Assembly (NCBI RefSeq): GCF_004795735.1
Contig: NZ_CP039247.1
Coordinates: 1,116,001 to 1,180,000, forward strand
Origin: Corynebacterium endometrii
Lineage (GTDB): Bacteria; Actinomycetota; Actinomycetes; Mycobacteriales; Mycobacteriaceae
DNA: 64,000 nucleotides
Direction of reading: 5' to 3'
Numbering within the stretch: the stretch's first letter is position 1; every line of letters starts with the position of its first letter. Under the pieces are notes generated by a model, which searched no databases, was not told where the DNA came from, and saw nothing but the letters and a program-made list of their open reading frames with translations. The position numbers and the translations under genes were made by a program. This document shows positions 9,158 through 16,890 of this stretch, one piece after another.

Positions 9158-9793
9158 ATGGGGCTCTTTGAACTCTTTTCCCGTCCCGCCCTCGATCTTT
9201 CGGCCCCGCCCAAAAATCTCCCCGTTGAGCGGTGTGAATTTCTGGCCGTTGATTTTGAAACCACCGGCGTTGATCCCACCAAGCACGAGATCGTGTCCAT
9301 GGGATGGGTACCGGTCAGCGGTGCTTCCATTGATCTATCACAAGCCAATTACCACCTGATAAAAGGCGTGGATGTGGGGGAATCCGCAACCATCCACCTG
9401 ATTACCAACGAGGATTTAGAGGGCGGGATTGGGCTGGAGCAGGGCCTCGACCTTTTGCTCCAGGCGCTGAAAGGGAGAGTGCTTTTGGCGCATTTCGCCG
9501 GACTCGAAGTGGGATTTCTCAACGCCGCTTGCAAGCGCCTCAAGGGCTCCAAGGCGAAAGTAACCGCAGTGGACACCTTTGCCATTGAACGCCGGCACAT
9601 GGAGCGCATGGGAACGTATCCCCGCGGAGAGGACCTTCGCTTGGCGAGGGTGCGGGAGCGCTACGGGCTTCCCGCCTACGGCAATCACAATGCCTTTTCC
9701 GACGCGCTAGCCTGCGCGGAGCTATTTCTGGCACAGCAGGCGCACAACCCGGCCGGGAAGCTAGGGGAGCTGGCCAGACTCACGCAGGTCTAG
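9158..9793 (+). CDS. DnaQ-like 3'-5' exonuclease (DEDD family)
   Basis: The 211-residue protein is related to the proofreading exonuclease of DNA polymerase III. The DEDD residues can be seen: AVDFETTGVDP (Exo I, about residues 29-39), a central HFAGLEVGFLNAA (Exo II Asp replaced by Glu-Val context, to be checked), and HNAFSDALACAELFL (Exo III with His and Asp). It starts at the ATG immediately after the TAG of the preceding gene. The association of a DnaQ-like exonuclease with a cNMP/CBS/DUF294 gene is common in proteobacteria and actinobacteria and suggests a shared role in nucleotide or nucleic-acid signalling (inference). Confidence 0.9.
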   Translation: MGLFELFSRPALDLSAPPKNLPVERCEFLAVDFETTGVDPTKHEIVSMGWVPVSGASIDLSQANYHLIKGVDVGESATIHLITNEDLEGGIGLEQGLDLLLQALKGRVLLAHFAGLEVGFLNAACKRLKGSKAKVTAVDTFAIERRHMERMGTYPRGEDLRLARVRERYGLPAYGNHNAFSDALACAELFLAQQAHNPAGKLGELARLTQV

Positions 9794-9870
9794 GAGGCCC
9801 CATGCATCGCTGACCCCTAAACGTGGGCTTGACTGTCTAGTTAAGTTCCGGAGTGAGTACGATAACGTCC

Positions 9871-10665
9871 ATGCGTTTAGGACGAATTGCACACCCAGAA
9901 GGAATTTGCTTCGCCCTCATTGAGGGCGAAGAGGAACTAGTAGCCAAGGAAATCAAGGGCACCCCGTTTACCCCGCCGGAGACCACCGGCCGTGAATGGA
10001 AGCTTGATGAGGTCCGCTTGCTGGCCCCAACCCTGCCAACCAAGGTCGTTGCCTTGGGCCGGAACTACGCCGACCACGTGGCCGAGGTATTCAAGGAGTC
10101 CGCGGAGCACTTGCCGCCAACCATCTTCGTCAAGCCATCCACGTCCGTGATTGGGCCAGGCGCGGAGATCAAAATCCCCGACTTTGCCACCAACGTCGAA
10201 TTCGAGGGCGAGCTGGCGGTAGTTATTTCCAAGGTTTCCAAGAACATCGACCCCGATAACTGGCAGGATCATGTGCTGGGCTACACCATCTGTAACGATG
10301 TTTCCTCCCGTGACCTGCAATTCGCCGATGGTCAGTGGGCTCGCGCCAAGGGTATCGATACGTTCTGCCCACTCGGCCCTTGGATTGAGACGGACCTTAA
10401 TGTCTTGGACCTCGATGACGCAAAGATCAATGCCTACCTGACCCACGATGGCAAGACCGAGCATAAGCAGGATTCCAATACCAACCAGATGATCGTAAAG
10501 ATGGGTGGAATCCTGCAGCGCATCTCCCAGGCGTTCACCCTGCTGCCTGGTGACGTGGTCACCACGGGTTCCCCAGCGGGCACCGCTGAGATGGTCCCTG
10601 GAGATACCATCGAGATCCATATTCCGGGAGTGGGTTCGCTGCGCAACCCGGTAGCGCGCGCCTAA
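9871..10665 (+). CDS. odx: Fumarylacetoacetate hydrolase-family protein, probable oxaloacetate decarboxylase
   Basis: FAH-fold enzyme of 264 residues. By position (between the DnaQ-like gene and gltX) and similarity it matches C. glutamicum Odx, a soluble Mg/Mn-dependent oxaloacetate decarboxylase, though relatives act on acylpyruvates. Visible family marks are ALGRNYADHVAE, the metal-binding acids in NVEFEGELAVVI and the CNDVSSRDLQ segment, and TGSPAGTAEMVPGD near the end. I chose ATG 9871, which gives MRLGRIAHPEG as in relatives; a GTG at 9853 would add six residues. No clear Shine-Dalgarno sequence precedes either, so a leaderless message is possible. Symbol given by analogy; substrate not certain. 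Confidence 0.85.
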   Translation: MRLGRIAHPEGICFALIEGEEELVAKEIKGTPFTPPETTGREWKLDEVRLLAPTLPTKVVALGRNYADHVAEVFKESAEHLPPTIFVKPSTSVIGPGAEIKIPDFATNVEFEGELAVVISKVSKNIDPDNWQDHVLGYTICNDVSSRDLQFADGQWARAKGIDTFCPLGPWIETDLNVLDLDDAKINAYLTHDGKTEHKQDSNTNQMIVKMGGILQRISQAFTLLPGDVVTTGSPAGTAEMVPGDTIEIHIPGVGSLRNPVARA

Positions 10666-10722
10666 ATACAGCGAGCTCGTTTACAGTTTAGAAACCCGGG
10701 CACCATCGAAGGCGGCCGGGCG

Positions 10723-10752
10723 AAAGCCGGGGATCCAGCCCCGGCTTTTTTA
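10723..10752 (+). terminator. Terminator after the FAH-family gene
   Basis: AAAGCCGGGG (10723-10732) pairs with CCCCGGCTTT and ends in a T run. It lies between convergent genes (FAH on +, isochorismate synthase on -), so it may serve both. Confidence 0.85.
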
Positions 10753-10776
10753 ATGCTCGATTGCCCGTTTTGGAGG

Positions 10777-11880
10777 CTATAGGTCAAGGGAGCGCAGGAT
10801 GGTCCGTAGCTTGGCCGAGGTTTCGGCAAGCTCCTCGTGTGCATTGGATTCGGCGACTACTCCGCCGCCGGCCCAGGTCCGTGCGCTCAGCCCGTCCCCG
10901 GCTACTTCCGCGCAGCGAATGGCGACCATGTATTCGCCGTCGCCAGCAGAATCGCACCAACCCACCGCGCCGGCGTAGAAACCACGATCCGATTCGCAAT
11001 CCAGGATTATGGCCTGGGCGGCCTCGGCGGGTGTGCCGCAAATTGCCGGCGTAGGGTGAACCGCAAGGGCGAGGTCCAAGGCCGAGGTCTGGGAACTCGC
11101 GAGTGTGCCGACAATCGGCGTGCCAAGGTGCCACATCTCCCTGGTCTGGATTACCTGCGGCGTGCGGGGAGCGTCGAGCCTCGAGCACACCGGGTTGAGC
11201 ACGCGACGCAGGTGGTCCACGACGTAGCGGTGCTCAGCGAGATCCTTGGCGGAATGGGCCAGGGCCTTGCCGCGGGCCTCGTCGCGCTCCGGGTCCGGGT
11301 GGCGCGCCGCGGAACCCGCTAGCGGAAACGCGGTGACAGTGGATCCCTGCTTTTTGATCAATACCTCGGGTGAAGAGCCCACGAGCATCGCCCCCTCCCG
11401 GCCCGCAGGGGAGAGGTCCGCGATGAATCCGTCGCGGTTAACGGCGTTATCGATTAGGCGGGCCGCCACGAGGCGCGGGTCGACGGGCTGGGGGAACGTA
11501 ATATCCACGGCTCGGGCGAGGACCACTTTGTCAAGCTTCGAACGCTCAATCGTAGCGATAGCCGCCTCGACCCGGCTTAGGTGCTCCTCCGGTTCGGGAT
11601 CGTAGCCCGCAACCCGGGCCACGAGCGTGCCGCGGCGATAGAACGCGTGTGGCTCCAGCGGACCATCTTCGCGAATGATGCTTTCCGGCACCGTCAGTGC
11701 GGCGGCTTCATCAAGGTTAAAGGGCAGCGCGCCCACCACCATTTCCGCCTTGCCGGAACGCAGGTAATCCGCGGCCTGCCAGGGGTCCGTGAACGTAGTG
11801 ACGGAACCCTTTGTGCGCACCGATCCCGTAGCGCGAGACAGGAGAAAATCGGGTGCTGTAGCCGGCCGTGGAATATCCAT
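10777..11880 (-). CDS. Isochorismate synthase (MenF/EntC type)
   Basis: Converts chorismate to isochorismate, the entry to menaquinone or catechol-siderophore synthesis. The 367-residue protein carries the chorismate-binding fold: KVVLARAVDI, GSSPEVLIK, FPLAGSAAR followed by D-x-x-R, VVDHLRRVLNP, HPTPAICGTP (with the active-site region), DRGFYAGAVGW and the C-terminal RTWAGGGVVAESNAHEELAET. Length is normal for monofunctional isochorismate synthases (~370-430). There is no siderophore gene nearby, and menaquinone is the main quinone of corynebacteria, so MenF is the likelier role (inference). It stands alone between convergent odx and divergent gltX. Confidence 0.9.
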   Translation of the reverse strand: MDIPRPATAPDFLLSRATGSVRTKGSVTTFTDPWQAADYLRSGKAEMVVGALPFNLDEAAALTVPESIIREDGPLEPHAFYRRGTLVARVAGYDPEPEEHLSRVEAAIATIERSKLDKVVLARAVDITFPQPVDPRLVAARLIDNAVNRDGFIADLSPAGREGAMLVGSSPEVLIKKQGSTVTAFPLAGSAARHPDPERDEARGKALAHSAKDLAEHRYVVDHLRRVLNPVCSRLDAPRTPQVIQTREMWHLGTPIVGTLASSQTSALDLALAVHPTPAICGTPAEAAQAIILDCESDRGFYAGAVGWCDSAGDGEYMVAIRCAEVAGDGLSARTWAGGGVVAESNAHEELAETSAKLRTILRSLDL

Positions 11881-11992
11881 AGCCCCCTAGCTTAATGGGC
11901 AGTTAGATGCGGCCAGTAATTGGCGGGTCGGGCCGGGGCGTAAGGGGCCGCCAATGCGCGCAAGCGCCGGTGGCTGGTCTACCATGGTCTGC

Positions 11993-13480
11993 ATGACTGA
12001 TGTACGCGTACGCTTTTGTCCATCGCCAACGGGCACCCCTCACGTGGGTATGGTCCGTACGGCCCTGTTCAACTGGGCATATGCCCGCCACACCGGTGGC
12101 AAATTGATTTTCCGTATTGAGGATACGGACGCAGCCCGCGATTCTGAAGAGTCCTACCAGGCGATCATCGATTCCCTTGAGTGGCTGGGGCTCAACTGGG
12201 ACGAGGGGATTAATGTCGGTGGCCCGCACGAGCCTTACCGCCAGTCCCAGCGCAAGGATATCTACGCTGACGTTCTGGAAAAGCTCAAAGAAGGCGGGTA
12301 CATCTATCCTGCATACTCCACCAATGAAGAGGTAGTGGAACGCCACAAGGCGGCGGGGCGCGATCCGCAGCTGGGTTACGATAATTTCGACCGGGATCTC
12401 ACCGACGAGCAGATTGCCGCCTTTGAGGCAGAAGGCCGCAAGCCGGTATGGCGCCTGCGAATGCCTGACCAGGACTGGACCTGGAATGACCTGGTTCGTG
12501 GCGAGATGACCTTCAAGAAGGAAACCCAGCCGGACTACGTGGTGGCCCGCTCCAACGGTGAGCCGCTCTACACCCTGGTCAACCCCGTAGACGACGCGCT
12601 CATGGGCATCACCCACGTATTGCGCGGCGAGGATTTGCTCTCTTCCACTCCGCGCCAGCTCGCGCTCTACGAGGCGCTCAAGGAAATAGGCGTTGCGAAG
12701 GAGACCCCCACCTTCGGTCACCTCCCATTCGTGATGGGGGAGGGCAACAAGAAGCTATCCAAGCGCGATCCCCAGTCCAACCTGTTCAACCACCGCGACA
12801 ACGGCATCATTCCGGAGGGCATGCTCAATTACCTGTCCCTGCTGGGATGGTCCCTGTCTGCAGATCAGGACATTTTCTCCGTCGATGAGCTGGTGAAGAA
12901 TTTCGACGTGGCCGACGTGCTGGGCAACCCAGCGCGCTTTGACCAAAAGAAGCTTGAAGCCATCAACGCGGATCACATCCGCCTGCTTGAGCCGGAAGAA
13001 TTCAAAAATCGCCTGCGGGACTATTTGACTGAATACACGGATTTCCCAACGGACTACCCAGAGGACAAGTTCGCGTTCATCTCAGACTTGGTGCACACCC
13101 GCATCAAGGTTTTGGGTGACGCTTACGGTCTGATGAGCTTCCTTGTAACCCCAGACGCGGAGTTGACCCTCGATGAAAAGTCCGCCAAGAAGAACCTCAA
13201 GGAAGATGCTGTCCAGCCGTTGGAGGCCGGTATCGCAGCCCTGGAACCAGTAGAAGAGTGGGTTACGGAAAACATTGAGGCGGCGCTCAGCAAAGCCCTC
13301 ATCGAGGATCTCGAGCTCAAGCCGCGCAAGGCTTATGGCGCCTTGCGCGTCGCCATCTCCGGCCAGGCGGTGTCCCCGCCATTGTTTGAGTCCATGGAGC
13401 TTCTGGGCAAGGAATCCACCCTCGCCCGTTTGAAGGCCGCTCTGGCGGTTACCCCCTACCAGCCCGCCGCGCAGGCCTAA
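11993..13480 (+). CDS. gltX: Glutamyl-tRNA synthetase
   Basis: Charges tRNA-Glu with glutamate; class I synthetase of 495 residues, normal for the family. The HIGH-like motif is in [15 protein letters not shown] near the start, and the KMSKS-like motif is KKLSKRDP at about residue 255. The start at ATG 11993 gives [14 protein letters not shown] as in relatives; the longer open frame from 11954 is not needed. The gene stands directly before tRNA-Gln and tRNA-Glu genes, the same neighbourhood as in C. glutamicum. Corynebacteria may also mischarge tRNA-Gln and use GatCAB, which this window does not show. Confidence 0.97.
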   Translation: MTDVRVRFCPSPTGTPHVGMVRTALFNWAYARHTGGKLIFRIEDTDAARDSEESYQAIIDSLEWLGLNWDEGINVGGPHEPYRQSQRKDIYADVLEKLKEGGYIYPAYSTNEEVVERHKAAGRDPQLGYDNFDRDLTDEQIAAFEAEGRKPVWRLRMPDQDWTWNDLVRGEMTFKKETQPDYVVARSNGEPLYTLVNPVDDALMGITHVLRGEDLLSSTPRQLALYEALKEIGVAKETPTFGHLPFVMGEGNKKLSKRDPQSNLFNHRDNGIIPEGMLNYLSLLGWSLSADQDIFSVDELVKNFDVADVLGNPARFDQKKLEAINADHIRLLEPEEFKNRLRDYLTEYTDFPTDYPEDKFAFISDLVHTRIKVLGDAYGLMSFLVTPDAELTLDEKSAKKNLKEDAVQPLEAGIAALEPVEEWVTENIEAALSKALIEDLELKPRKAYGALRVAISGQAVSPPLFESMELLGKESTLARLKAALAVTPYQPAAQA

Positions 13481-13530
13481 AGCCGGCTGACGGCTGCTTT
13501 AAGGCGCCCGAAACGCCGCCCTTAAACTGT

Positions 13531-13584
13531 TGCCCAGCGGTAGACCCTGACACATGTGCAGGGTCTCTATCGCTGGGCTTTTTC
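13531..13584 (+). terminator. Long hairpin terminator after gltX
   Basis: GCCCAGCG (13532-13539) pairs with CGCTGGGC (13571-13578), with an inner stem ACCCTG/CAGGGT, followed by TTTTTC. It ends gltX transcription. The remaining stretch to the tRNA-Gln gene (13585-13801) shows no convincing coding region; a short open frame there runs through the tRNA and is rejected. Confidence 0.85.
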
Positions 13585-13801
13585 ATACCCTTTCGCCCGC
13601 CCGCGGTGGCGATTATGAGTGGAGTATCAAGGGCGTAATTACATCCTATTTTGATCGCATTTTTAAGTGTTAAAAAGCGGCGCTGTGCAGGCGATTTGTT
13701 AGTTTGCGTATTCGTGGTTATAGTTATTAACCGTTGCACAGAGCAGCGAGGGAAAAGAAACAAAATAGTTGAGTTTCACCCTCACGGTTCAATCGCAATA
13801 A

Positions 13802-13872
13802 TGGCCTATGGTGTAATTGGCAACACTACGGTTTCTGGTACCGTCATTCTAGGTTCGAGTCCTGGTAGGCCA
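13802..13872 (+). tRNA. tRNA-Gln (anticodon CTG)
   Basis: Cloverleaf read by eye: acceptor TGGCCTA pairs with TAGGCCA, anticodon stem ACGGT/ACCGT encloses TTCTGGT with anticodon CTG, T arm TAGG-TTCGAGT-CCTG. Length 71 without encoded CCA. Confidence 0.95.
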
Positions 13873-13915
13873 GCGGTGATAACTTCTGAATAAAAGCAGA
13901 GTTCACTAGTTCTAA

Positions 13916-13988
13916 GCCCCGTTCGTCTAGCGGCCTAGGACGCCGGCCTCTCACGCCGGTAACACGGGTTCAAATCCCGTACGGGGTA
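13916..13988 (+). tRNA. tRNA-Glu (anticodon CTC), copy 1
   Basis: Acceptor GCCCCGT pairs with ACGGGGT (last pair G-T), anticodon stem CCGGC/GCCGG encloses CTCTCAC with anticodon CTC, T arm CGGG-TTCAAAT-CCCG. It is the first of three identical 73-base copies (also at 16034 and 19151) and lies 43 bp after tRNA-Gln. Confidence 0.96.
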
Positions 13989-13992
13989 CAGC

Positions 13993-14034
13993 TAATCTCC
14001 CGCCTCAGTCCACACTGTGGCGGGAGATTTTCGT
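13993..14034 (+). terminator. Terminator after tRNA-Gln/tRNA-Glu copy 1
   Basis: AATCTCCCGCC pairs with GGCGGGAGATT across a 14-base loop, followed by TTCGTTTTC. It ends the tRNA transcript. Confidence 0.8.
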
Positions 14035-14068
14035 TTTCGGGATCGCGTATCGGGCAAGCGCTATTTTG

Positions 14069-14312
14069 TATAACTGCCGCATTTCACACTGGGGAGTACA
14101 GTCGTGGCATGTCCTACGGCTGGCGAGTACATGCGCGGAATGAGGTTGCGCAACAAGCCGCGATTCTTATGTTTCGCTGTTGGGCTTCGCCTTGCCGAGG
14201 GCGCCATGAAAGTTTGTCTCCTCGATAATCCTCGCCAAGGCGCCTCGAAGGGAGAACCCCGCGGCGGGCCTGAGAGGGGATGCTAGAGGGTAACGCCCAG
14301 AGAGGTTGTAAC
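14069..14312 (+). promoter_or_regulatory. Candidate promoter and long structured leader of the 3-hydroxyacyl-CoA dehydrogenase gene
   Basis: TATAAC (14069-14074, preceded by TTTTG) could be a -10 element, giving a leader of roughly 230 bases before the GTG at 14313. Within it CTTGCCGAGG (14191-14200) can pair with CCTCGCCAAG (14230-14239) with one C-C mismatch, and a CCCC...GGGG pairing follows at 14257-14279. No known riboswitch consensus fits. The promoter call is weak; the inverted repeat is directly visible. Confidence 0.35.
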
Positions 14313-15227
14313 GTGAGAAAATTCGACAGTATTAATCGTGTAACCGTCATGGGGGCCGGCTTGCTTGGTTCCCAGATCGCGATGCAGGCAGCATTCCACG
14401 GCAAGGAGGTAGTCATCTACGACGCCTTCCCCGAAGCCCTCGATAAGCTGTCAGAGCGATGGGAGTGGATGCGCTACCACTACCAAAAGGACTTGGGAAA
14501 CGCTTACAGCGAAGGTCGATTCGAGGATGCGGTAGCGCGTGTTTCAACTTCCGGCGACCTGGCGGAGGCGCTTAAGAATGCGGATATCGTCATCGAAGCC
14601 GTTCCTGAAAACCTTGAGCTCAAGCGGAAGGTATGGAAGCAGATCGGAGAGGTTGCACCGGATAAGACGCTGTTCGCCACGAATACTTCCTCCTTGCTCC
14701 CTTCGACCTTCGCCGAAGCTAGCGGCCATCCGGAAAAGCTAGTAGCGATTCATTACGCCAATATGATCTGGATCAACAATCTTGCCGAGGTCATGGGGAC
14801 CGAGCAAACATCAGCTGAAGCTGTAGAGGGTGCGCGGAAATACGCCGAGGAGACGGGCATGGTGGTTAGCGTGATCCACAAGGAGCAGCCGGGCTACTTC
14901 ACCAACTCCTTGCTTATCCCATTCCTTCATGCCGCCGGCAAGCTCTATATCAATGGGGTCGGTGACCCGGAGGAGATTGACCGCAACTGGAGCCTGGCAA
15001 CCAGCATGGCCATCGGGCCATTCGCGGGCTTCGATATCGTTGGCTTCCGCGTTGCCGCCAACATTGCTTCCGCTGACGAGGATCCCGATGTACGTCGATT
15101 CGGCGAATTCCTCCAGGAGGCTATCGAGGAAGGATACACGGGGCGGGAGAGCCGCCAGGGCTTTTATTACTACGATGAGGACGGAAACAAACTCGGCGCC
15201 GTGGAGAAGTGGAATCGCTACTCTTAA
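14313..15227 (+). CDS. 3-hydroxyacyl-CoA dehydrogenase, NAD-dependent (copy A)
   Basis: The 304-residue enzyme belongs to the 3-hydroxybutyryl/3-hydroxyacyl-CoA dehydrogenase family, which interconverts 3-hydroxyacyl-CoA and 3-oxoacyl-CoA with NAD. The N-terminal Rossmann motif is VMGAGLLGSQIA; ADIVIEAVPENLELKRKVW, the TNTSSLLPS loop and the catalytic-His segment AIHYANMIWINNLAEV (His then Glu) follow, then the helical C-terminal domain. I chose GTG 14313 because AGAGAGG (14299-14305) is well spaced. No other fatty-acid degradation gene is adjacent. It lies between tRNA-Glu copies 1 and 2, and a clearly related but divergent gene lies before copy 3. Confidence 0.9.
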   Translation: MRKFDSINRVTVMGAGLLGSQIAMQAAFHGKEVVIYDAFPEALDKLSERWEWMRYHYQKDLGNAYSEGRFEDAVARVSTSGDLAEALKNADIVIEAVPENLELKRKVWKQIGEVAPDKTLFATNTSSLLPSTFAEASGHPEKLVAIHYANMIWINNLAEVMGTEQTSAEAVEGARKYAEETGMVVSVIHKEQPGYFTNSLLIPFLHAAGKLYINGVGDPEEIDRNWSLATSMAIGPFAGFDIVGFRVAANIASADEDPDVRRFGEFLQEAIEEGYTGRESRQGFYYYDEDGNKLGAVEKWNRYS

Positions 15228-16033
15228 AGCCCGTAGCGGCCATCAACGTCTAGAATTGGCTGTTCCATGTCTATCGGCCTGCAATTAACTGCCCGCAGGC
15301 TGATAGCGCTCGCCAAGCCCTAGCTGCGCGGGGGCCGGCGCAAAAGTAACCTCAGATTCTTTCCACTGGTATTAACTCACCCCTTACCAGTTACCTCTTC
15401 CTAGTCATCATTGCACGCGGGCGGGGTGAAACCAGCGCCCATTTTGACTGAGGGTATTCCATCTGCGTTCTGCCGCTCCTAGACTGAACCTCACCAGCAT
15501 GGCACTAGCGAAAGGAGAGTGGATGGCAGCAGAAGAAAGTCATTCTTCCTCGCGGTCACGGCTTCAGGAATTCGGATAGCGGCACAGCCATAATCTAACT
15601 TCCCCAAAGCAAATTTCGCTGAAGTACAGGAGCTTCCCGAATGCGAACCACGTGCACCGCGCAATCCGGGCAAAGTGTCTCATGCTAGAACACCGGGCCA
15701 AAGACATCCATTGATGACCGGCGGAATAACCATTGATTCGATCCGCACTAAGGCCGCAGGAGTTCACAGGGCGATGAACCTTTGTCCGGATTGTTAATTG
15801 TTCGGGCAAACTGGACTCACGGGTCTTCAATGGAGGGCGGAATTAACCGTAAGGTAACCCGGCTCAGTTGTGGGGGGTAGGACTGGAATCGGATGGGTCC
15901 GGGCTAGACGGTTAAGTGCCGGAAATTCTGGGCTTAGATCATTCACAATCTAGCCCCTATTTTATGTCTTGAACTGGCGATTTGTGGCGATAAATTGCCA
16001 TGGTCTAAAGTTATTCCAGTCCGAAAGGAACGC
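15228..16033. other. 806-bp interval without a convincing gene
   Basis: No long open frame is seen on either strand. A well-placed AAAGGAG before a GTG (15520) and an overlapping ATG (15523) opens only 25- and 18-codon frames with no recognisable product. GGGCTTAGAT (15930-15939) and ATCTAGCCC (15948-15956) form a hairpin followed by CTATTTTAT, a possible terminator. The stretch could be decayed inserted DNA between two tRNA-Glu copies. Confidence 0.5.
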
Positions 16034-16106
16034 GCCCCGTTCGTCTAGCGGCCTAGGACGCCGGCCTCTCACGCCGGTAACACGGGTTCAAATCCCGTAC
16101 GGGGTA
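16034..16106 (+). tRNA. tRNA-Glu (anticodon CTC), copy 2
   Basis: Identical over all 73 bases to the copy at 13916. The three bases on the left (CGC) and the run GAACGC are shared with copy 3 but not copy 1. Confidence 0.96.
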
Positions 16107-16147
16107 CCATCGTGTGCTTACGCATACGAGTACGAAAGTTTTTAGAG

Positions 16148-16182
16148 AAAGCCAGGTCTTCGGACCTGGCTCTTTCTGTTTC
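16148..16182 (+). terminator. Terminator after tRNA-Glu copy 2
   Basis: AGCCAGGTC, TTCG loop, GACCTGGCT, then CTTTCTGTTT: a compact tetraloop hairpin with a T-rich tail. Confidence 0.85.
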
Positions 16183-16280
16183 TCGGGATATTTCCACCCC
16201 TATAGCCAGGTTCTCGTCCGGTTCTTGTTCTAGTACTGGCTCGGGTTGGTGCCCTAAGCCAATTGCCGGCTCCTCACGAT

Positions 16281-16418
16281 TTAGAGTGCGTTGATCCGGG
16301 TGTGCAGCTGGCCGGAGTGCATCAGGGACCGCAAGATGTAGTGGTTGAGGTTCCTGAACCCCAGAGCGATGCCGCGCAGGTGCTCGAGGCGCCCGTTGAT
16401 GGCTGCGCCGCCAGCTAG
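16281..16418 (-). pseudogene. ISL3-family transposase remnant (C-terminal end only)
   Basis: Reading the minus strand toward the stop at 16281 gives about 45 residues, including AAINGRLEHLRGIALGF and NLNHYILRSL and ending ...TRINAL. This is the typical C-terminus of ISL3-family transposases. The upstream part of the gene is absent: the frame meets unrelated sequence next to the panD start. It is an insertion-sequence scar beside panD. Confidence 0.85.
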
Positions 16419-16429
16419 ATCCTTAAACC

Positions 16430-16842
16430 GTGTTTCGCACCATGATGAAATCCAAGATCCACCGAGCCACCGTTACGCAGGCCGATCTACACTACGTCGG
16501 CTCCTGCACGATCGACGCTGACCTCATGGGGACTGCTGACATTTTAGAGGGGAGCAGATCGACGTCGTTAACATCAACAACGGCAACCGACTGACCACCT
16601 ACGCCATCACGGGCGACCGGGGCACGGGCGTTATCGGCATCAACGGCGCCGCCGCCCGCCTGATCCGCCCCGGCGACCTCGTCATCATCATCGGGTATGC
16701 GCATTACGAGGAGCGGGAGCTTAAGGACTACAGCCCGCGGGTCATCTTCGTCGATGAGAACAACAAGCAGGTTGAGCTCGGCGAGGACCCCGCCCACGCG
16801 CCGGCGGGTTCCGGCCTGATCAACCCGCGCCACCCGGACTAA
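16430..16842 (+). pseudogene. panD: Aspartate 1-decarboxylase precursor with a -1 frameshift
   Basis: PanD makes beta-alanine for pantothenate and is a pyruvoyl enzyme that cleaves itself at a Gly-Ser bond. Frame 1 from GTG 16430 reads (M)[18 protein letters not shown], with [13 protein letters not shown] containing the Gly-Ser site, up to ...ADILEG at about 16552. The rest, [18 protein letters not shown] ... [19 protein letters not shown] ... [10 protein letters not shown], continues in another frame to the TAA at 16840-16842. Adding one G in the GAGGGGAG run (16547-16554) restores a 137-residue protein of the usual length. The cause may be a true inactivating deletion or a homopolymer sequencing error. 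There is no good Shine-Dalgarno sequence, and an ISL3 scar abuts the 5' end, so the native promoter may be lost. Confidence 0.88.
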
Positions 16843-16872
16843 GCTCGCGAACCCGGCAGCACGCCGCAAAAT

Positions 16873-16889
16873 GTGAGAAGCTATCTCAC
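16873..16889. promoter_or_regulatory. Palindrome abutting the chrA start codon
   Basis: GTGAGA (16873-16878) and TCTCAC (16884-16889) form an inverted repeat around AGCTA, ending one base before the ATG at 16891. It could be a repressor operator or an mRNA hairpin limiting initiation. No regulator gene is adjacent. Confidence 0.4.
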
Positions 16890-16890
16890 G

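Noticed and set aside
13651..13893. 80-codon plus-strand frame before and through tRNA-Gln
   Set aside because: Runs through a complete tRNA gene and has no ribosome site or known product.
14257..14290. Possible TPP riboswitch because of CTGAGAGGGG
   Set aside because: The conserved second half of the TPP motif (ACCC...AACCTGAT...) is absent and the downstream gene is not a thiamine gene.
15520..15594. Two overlapping very short frames after AAAGGAG
   Set aside because: Only 18 and 25 codons with no hydrophobic or conserved pattern; kept only as a note in the gap description.
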